Shown here in pieces: positions 60,583-64,000 of a stretch of 64,000 bases of DNA. The notes beneath the pieces are model-generated. The model saw only the letters and a program-made list of their open reading frames with translations, was not told the origin of the DNA and did no database searches. The position numbers and the translations under genes are program-made. Source of the stretch: Pseudomonadota bacterium (GTDB taxonomy: Bacteria; Bdellovibrionota; Bacteriovoracia; Bacteriovoracales; Bacteriovoracaceae). How positions within the stretch are numbered: position 1 is the stretch's first letter; every line of letters starts with the position of its first letter. The stretch lies in contig JAIYDC010000146.1 in NCBI GenBank assembly GCA_027487685.1, positions 19,371 through 83,370 on the forward strand, read 5' to 3'.

Positions 60583-61838
60583 GAAGGTTGGCGCTCATCC
60601 ACCAGGGCGGCGATGACCAAGTCACCACTCACATTAAGGGTCGTGCGGCACATGTCCAAGAACCGATCTACGCCCAGGATGAGTGCAATCCCTTCCGCCG
60701 GAATTCCCACTCCATTCATAATGATCATAATCAGCGGAAGTGAGCCACCGGGGACACCGGCCGTGCCAATCCCTGCGATGATGCACATCAGGACCACCTG
60801 GAACTGCTGGCCCGTGGAGAGGTCGATGCCGAAAACCTGGGCGAGGAAAAGGACAGTGACACCTTCAAAAAGGGCCGTGCCATTTTGATTCGCTGTCGCA
60901 CCGACGGTCAGAACAAAGCGAGAAATCGCCGGAGTAAGTCCCAGCTTCGTTTCAGCGGTCTCGATGGACTTCGGGAGGCAAGCGTTCGACGATGAGGTTG
61001 AGAAGGCATAGAGAAGGACGTCCCGACATCCGGCATAGAACGCCCAGGGTGAGCGCTTGGCTATGAATTTCAACATAAGAGAGTAGACAACGAATTGTTG
61101 CAGTAGGAGTCCTCCGACTACGACAGCGCAAAAATACAGAAGAGACTCAAAGATCTCTAGGCCAAACTTAAAAGCGGTATTAAAGACGATAGCGAACACG
61201 GCCACCGGAGCGATCTTCATGGCGAGCTCGACGATTTTAAGCGAGGCATGGAAGAGTTCGTCGAGGACCCCCATGACGGCGAGCTCGGACTTGCCGGAAG
61301 ATTTTTGATGGAGGTGGAAGGCGAAGCCCAGAAAGAGGGCGAAGAACATGAGGGAGAGCATCTCGCCATCGAGGGCCCTGACCGCAGCGTCGAGGGGATT
61401 CTTAGGGATGACACTCACCAGTGCTTCAGCAAAGCTCTTCGATGCCTGAGCATTAGCGGAGATGGTCTGGACGTTATCGCGGGATGCCTCGAAGACTGAG
61501 CGGTCGACCTTAAAGCCGTCTCCGGGGCGGAAAAAATTCACCAGGCCCACGCCAATTAAGACAGAAAAGGTGCTCGCGACGACGGTATAGAAGAGTGTGC
61601 GCGAGGCGACGCGGCCAACGCCTTGATGGCGGGCCAGGTCAAAGACGCCGAGGATCAGGGCCGAGAAAACCATGGGCACGACGATCATAAACAATAGGCG
61701 AAGGAAAATCTGACCGATCGGCACCATGAGATTCAAGTTAAGGAATCCAAGCCAGGCCTCTTCCCGGTGGGTATGAGCGAATGTTCCCAGGACAATACCA
61801 AGGACCAGGCCCAAGAGAAGCCGATAATGGTTCTTCAC
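60579..61838 (-). CDS. dicarboxylate/amino acid:cation symporter
   Basis: A 419-aa DAACS transporter, inner membrane, with about eight helices and two re-entrant loops. Signatures are AFSTSSSNACLPKSIE (Ser-rich loop), TANQNGTALFEGVTVL (NMDGT type), AGIGTAGVPGGSLPL and DRFLDMCRTTLNVSGD. It imports glutamate, aspartate or C4-dicarboxylates driven by H+ or Na+. The exact substrate cannot be read. It stands alone, with a weak promoter region upstream. Confidence 0.93.
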   Translation of the reverse strand: MKNHYRLLLGLVLGIVLGTFAHTHREEAWLGFLNLNLMVPIGQIFLRLLFMIVVPMVFSALILGVFDLARHQGVGRVASRTLFYTVVASTFSVLIGVGLVNFFRPGDGFKVDRSVFEASRDNVQTISANAQASKSFAEALVSVIPKNPLDAAVRALDGEMLSLMFFALFLGFAFHLHQKSSGKSELAVMGVLDELFHASLKIVELAMKIAPVAVFAIVFNTAFKFGLEIFESLLYFCAVVVGGLLLQQFVVYSLMLKFIAKRSPWAFYAGCRDVLLYAFSTSSSNACLPKSIETAETKLGLTPAISRFVLTVGATANQNGTALFEGVTVLFLAQVFGIDLSTGQQFQVVLMCIIAGIGTAGVPGGSLPLIMIIMNGVGIPAEGIALILGVDRFLDMCRTTLNVSGDLVIAALVDERQPS

Positions 61839-62022
61839 AGTTTCCTCCGATGAAAAGACTTAACTTAAATTCTAGGTAAAATATCTATCGAAGTCCAAGC
61901 CCAAGTTCGAGGGCTTAGGGCAGTGACAAGAAGGCTAGAAAAAGATCAGACTCCCGGGTTGCACGTGAGGCGCATGGAAGAGTATCTTGAAAAGGCGGGC
62001 CTACCTTAGGTAGAAATAGCTT

Positions 62023-62637
62023 ATGGATAAAAAACTTTTTCTCTTTCCCTTACCCAACTCATTCCTCTTTAAAAAGGTGACTCTGCCTTTTCATATTTTT
62101 GAGCCACGCTACCGGCAAATGGTGCGCGATGCACTGGCGATGCAGGTCCCGATTGCGATCGTCCCCTACAACCCTTCGAACCTCTACAGGGGACAGGTGT
62201 GCGTCGCAGGCCTTCCGCATATTCTTTCATCGTACCCGGACGGTCGCATGGACATCTACATCACGGGGACCATCAAGTGCCGGACCTTGGAGTTTGAATC
62301 GGAGGATCCCTATTTGGTCTATTCCTCCAAGATCCTGGAGGAGGACCTCACTCTTGATGATTCCTTCTCCCTCGAGCTTGAGAGTTTTAGGACTCTGCTC
62401 GAAGACTGGGCGCTCCATTTCCTACCTGACCCTGTTCAGCGTGAAACGTTCTCAAAGACACTCGACGACGCTGAGCTTCTTGTGAACTATTGTACGGTGT
62501 TTTTGGTGGATGAAATATCTAGCAAGAAAGCGGTCATGGGGGCCAGCACGCTACAGGAGAAGATTCGCATTTTGATGCACGTGATAGGCCCAAAAGAAAT
62601 ATCCCTTGGGCCTTTCATGCCGAAACTAAAGTTCTGA
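62023..62637 (+). CDS. Lon-protease N-terminal (substrate-binding) domain protein
   Basis: A 204-aa cytosolic protein with the Lon N-domain only. It reads LFLFPLPNSFLFKKVTLPFHIFEPRYRQMVRDAL, then VAGLPHILSSYPDGRMDIYITG and DDAELLVNYCTVFLV with a helical tail. It lacks the AAA+ and protease domains, so it is not a protease; such proteins may bind unfolded proteins. No Lon gene is close. It begins after a 184-nt gap from the symporter. Function by domain inference only. Confidence 0.87.
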   Translation: MDKKLFLFPLPNSFLFKKVTLPFHIFEPRYRQMVRDALAMQVPIAIVPYNPSNLYRGQVCVAGLPHILSSYPDGRMDIYITGTIKCRTLEFESEDPYLVYSSKILEEDLTLDDSFSLELESFRTLLEDWALHFLPDPVQRETFSKTLDDAELLVNYCTVFLVDEISSKKAVMGASTLQEKIRILMHVIGPKEISLGPFMPKLKF

Positions 62638-62638
62638 C

Positions 62639-62752
62639 TTACTTCTTTTTGGTCTTTCCAGCGGCGATCTTCGCTCTGATCTTGGATTTCTTCTTCTCTT
62701 GTTCCTTGCGGCGAGACATCTTTACGGCCTTGCTCTTACGTCCAAATCCCAT
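62639..62752 (-). CDS. small basic protein, 37 aa
   Basis: A short minus-strand frame with ATG at 62752. It starts MGFGRKSKAV and is almost wholly basic after that (KMSRRKEQEKKKSKIRAKIA, then AGKTKKK). The composition is that of a ribosome- or nucleic-acid-binding peptide; it lies just past the Lon-N-domain stop, convergent. A GGATGAG site precedes the ATG by four nt. Because such a short basic frame can be chance, confidence is moderate. Confidence 0.5.
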   Translation of the reverse strand: MGFGRKSKAVKMSRRKEQEKKKSKIRAKIAAGKTKKK

Positions 62753-62888
62753 AACTCATCCTTTTCAACTTGCGGTGTGATTAATAGTCCAATGGACCCC
62801 ATTATTGTAAAACGGTTTTTTATTGTAAAGCCTTAGAAGCTGATTAACAATGAGAAGGCTTAAATTTGACGTTAAACAGGGAGTTCCT

Positions 62889-63254
62889 ATGAAATCACTG
62901 GTCTGCTCTTTCGCCCTCGTTCTCAGCTTCTCGGCACTCGCTGAGACCCGTGCTGTCACCCTCGTAAACTACGAAACCGAGGGCCCTATGGTTGATGGAA
63001 AACCCTCTACCGTCAAGCAGTGGCTCCCGGGAACCATCGTGGTGAAGAAGGGTGATGATGTCGAGCTCACACTTGTCAACAACGTTCCCTCTGGCGATCA
63101 CGGCTTTTTCCTCCCAGACTTTCAGATCACCAAAGTGGTGAAGAAAGGAAAAAAAGAAGTTGTCACATTCAAGGCAGCCAAAGACGGGATCTTCCAGATG
63201 AAGTGCCACATGCACCCGGCCCACATCGGTGGACAACTCGTTGTGCTCCCATAA
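62889..63254 (+). CDS. exported cupredoxin-like copper protein
   Basis: A 121-aa protein with a signal peptide (MKSLVCSFALVLSFSALA). The mature part has a cupredoxin fold with likely copper ligands H71 (SGDHGFFL) and C106, H109, H112 in MKCHMHPAHIGGQLV. The spacing resembles nitrosocyanin or other cupredoxin_1 proteins. It would transfer electrons or bind copper in the periplasm. It is followed by a SOUL-domain lipoprotein 3 nt later, in one operon. The ATG at 62889 follows a GGGAG site. Confidence 0.85.
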   Translation: MKSLVCSFALVLSFSALAETRAVTLVNYETEGPMVDGKPSTVKQWLPGTIVVKKGDDVELTLVNNVPSGDHGFFLPDFQITKVVKKGKKEVVTFKAAKDGIFQMKCHMHPAHIGGQLVVLP

Positions 63255-63257
63255 CAG

Positions 63258-63893
63258 ATGAAATACTTAGCGCTCCTGCCACTCGTTTCAGTGGTGGCCC
63301 TTACAGGCTGCTCAATTGTTGGTATTCGAACGGAAGAAACTCCTCGGTATCAGCTAATTGAAGCTAGCGGAAAAATCGAAGTCCGCACCTATTCGCCACG
63401 GATCGTGGCGAAGACTGCGGTCGTGGGTGATTTTAAAGAATCGCAAAAGCAAGGCTTTAAGCTTCTGGCCGATTACATCTTTGGGAAAAACGAGAAGCGA
63501 GAAAAAATTTCGATGACCGCTCCGGTGACGCAAAATGCGACGTCGAATGAGAAGATCGAAATGACGGCCCCGGTGACCATGACCCAGACTGGGACTTCTA
63601 AGGTTATGACCTTCACGATGCCGCGAAAGTATACCCTTGAGACCCTGCCAAAACCTTTGGATCCTCGGGTAGAACTCGCAAAAATTCCTGCTCAAACCTT
63701 TGGTGTCATCCGATTCTCCGGTCTCTGGCGTGAAGAGACCAATCGGGAAAAGACCAAGGAACTTATCGACTGGATCAACCGGAAGGGGCAGTACGAAGTC
63801 ATCTCCGGGCCTCTCTTTGCTGGCTACAATCCACCATGGACAATCCCATTCTTCCGGCGCAACGAGGTCCTCCTCGAGCTTAGAAGGAAGTAA
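63258..63893 (+). CDS. SOUL heme-binding domain lipoprotein
   Basis: A 211-aa lipoprotein (lipobox ALTGC) with a SOUL domain: YQLIEASGKIEVRTYSPRIV, the repeated phrase ISMTAPVTQ and IEMTAPVTM, then FTMPRKYTLETLPKPLDPRV, FGVIRFSGLWREE and AGYNPPWTIPFFRRNEVLLEL. Relatives bind haem or porphyrin, though many bacterial ones are uncharacterised. It lies 3 nt after the cupredoxin gene, so electron-transfer or haem-related work is plausible but inferred. Confidence 0.88.
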   Translation: MKYLALLPLVSVVALTGCSIVGIRTEETPRYQLIEASGKIEVRTYSPRIVAKTAVVGDFKESQKQGFKLLADYIFGKNEKREKISMTAPVTQNATSNEKIEMTAPVTMTQTGTSKVMTFTMPRKYTLETLPKPLDPRVELAKIPAQTFGVIRFSGLWREETNREKTKELIDWINRKGQYEVISGPLFAGYNPPWTIPFFRRNEVLLELRRK

Positions 63894-63902
63894 GAGTTTT
63901 TT

Positions 63903-64000
63903 ATGCAGTATCTTTTCCTAACTCTTCTCTTCTCAACCGGGGGGTTGGCCAAGCTCCCTTCGCTCGATGGTGCTCTTGGCAAGGCGAAAGACTTTTCTAA
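63903..64000 (+). CDS. exported protein, incomplete at window edge
   Basis: The first 32 codons of a gene that starts nine nt after the SOUL gene, so probably the same operon. It begins MQYLFLTLLFSTGGLA, a signal peptide, then KLPSLDGALGKAKDFS. Too short to assign a family; the right edge cuts it off. Confidence 0.5.
   Translation, partial: MQYLFLTLLFSTGGLAKLPSLDGALGKAKDFS

Noticed and set aside
61923..62009. A 28-codon frame (GTG start) before the Lon-N-domain gene with tidy charged text.
   Set aside because: Too short, no ribosome site, GTG start; likely chance.

Overview
The window reads as a chromosomal segment of a Gram-negative predatory-type deltaproteobacterial relative, most likely Bdellovibrionota (inference). 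The grounds are many lipobox lipoproteins and signal-peptide proteins without recognisable families, a very large Ig-like surface lipoprotein, beta-barrel proteins ending in Phe, a tgt-yajC-tatA-secD-secF block, PilZ and HD-GYP-like proteins, and a mostly about 50 % GC composition with a short AT-richer island. No rRNA, CRISPR array, phage module or intact insertion sequence is visible. One tRNA (Cys) is present.

Layout. 1-3.5 kb, minus strand: an incomplete secreted protein, a 35-aa lipoprotein, a membrane/secreted protein, a leucine-rich-repeat protein, serB and pgsA. 3.6-8.5 kb, plus strand: a PilZ protein, glpX, a tightly overlapped set (COQ10/START protein, unknown, YggS, secreted protein) and an isopenicillin-N-synthase-like oxygenase. 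8.5-9.2 kb: a secreted-protein gene broken by an in-frame TGA, bracketed by two related hairpin repeats that share a 24-nt arm. 9.2-14.6 kb, minus: a beta-barrel protein and a 1467-aa lipoprotein. 14.8-16.1 kb: an orphan ParA with an 81-aa partner. 16.2-23.6 kb, plus: queA, a six-hairpin glycosidase-like gene, tgt, yajC, tatA, secD, secF and a membrane protein, i.e. queuosine tRNA modification plus Sec/Tat export. 23.6-27.6 kb: a lipoprotein, an HU protein, a PAS histidine kinase and a secreted protein.

27.6-31 kb holds the most interesting block: a 47-aa DUF5989/SxtK-like membrane peptide, a NodU/CmcH-type O-carbamoyltransferase, an SxtJ-like membrane protein and, convergent, a membrane-anchored SGNH hydrolase. 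This matches the sxtI-J-K-L gene types of saxitoxin clusters, but without any toxin-core genes. 31-36 kb: a helical protein and a degenerate HD-GYP protein that start back to back, a peptide-binding lipoprotein, and a TPM-domain lipoprotein. 36-41.5 kb: secreted proteins, including two DUF1513-type beta-propellers. 41.5-47.1 kb is AT-richer and gene-poor: a Sel1-like Cys-rich lipoprotein, about 1.2 kb without convincing genes, two surface proteins and a HEPN/MNT toxin-antitoxin pair ending beside tRNA-Cys.

47.3-64 kb: adenosine deaminase, a deoxyhypusine-synthase-like enzyme, a kinase/response-regulator pair, a Gfo/Idh/MocA oxidoreductase, a DUF6279-like lipoprotein, a second PilZ protein, an M23 peptidase, a FucP/GluP-type sugar transporter, two secreted proteins sharing an N-terminal DENCDE motif, a cyclase-family hydrolase, a dicarboxylate/amino-acid symporter, a Lon-N-domain protein, a 37-aa basic protein, a cupredoxin and a SOUL-domain lipoprotein. 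Functions are assigned from motifs read by eye; no database search was possible.
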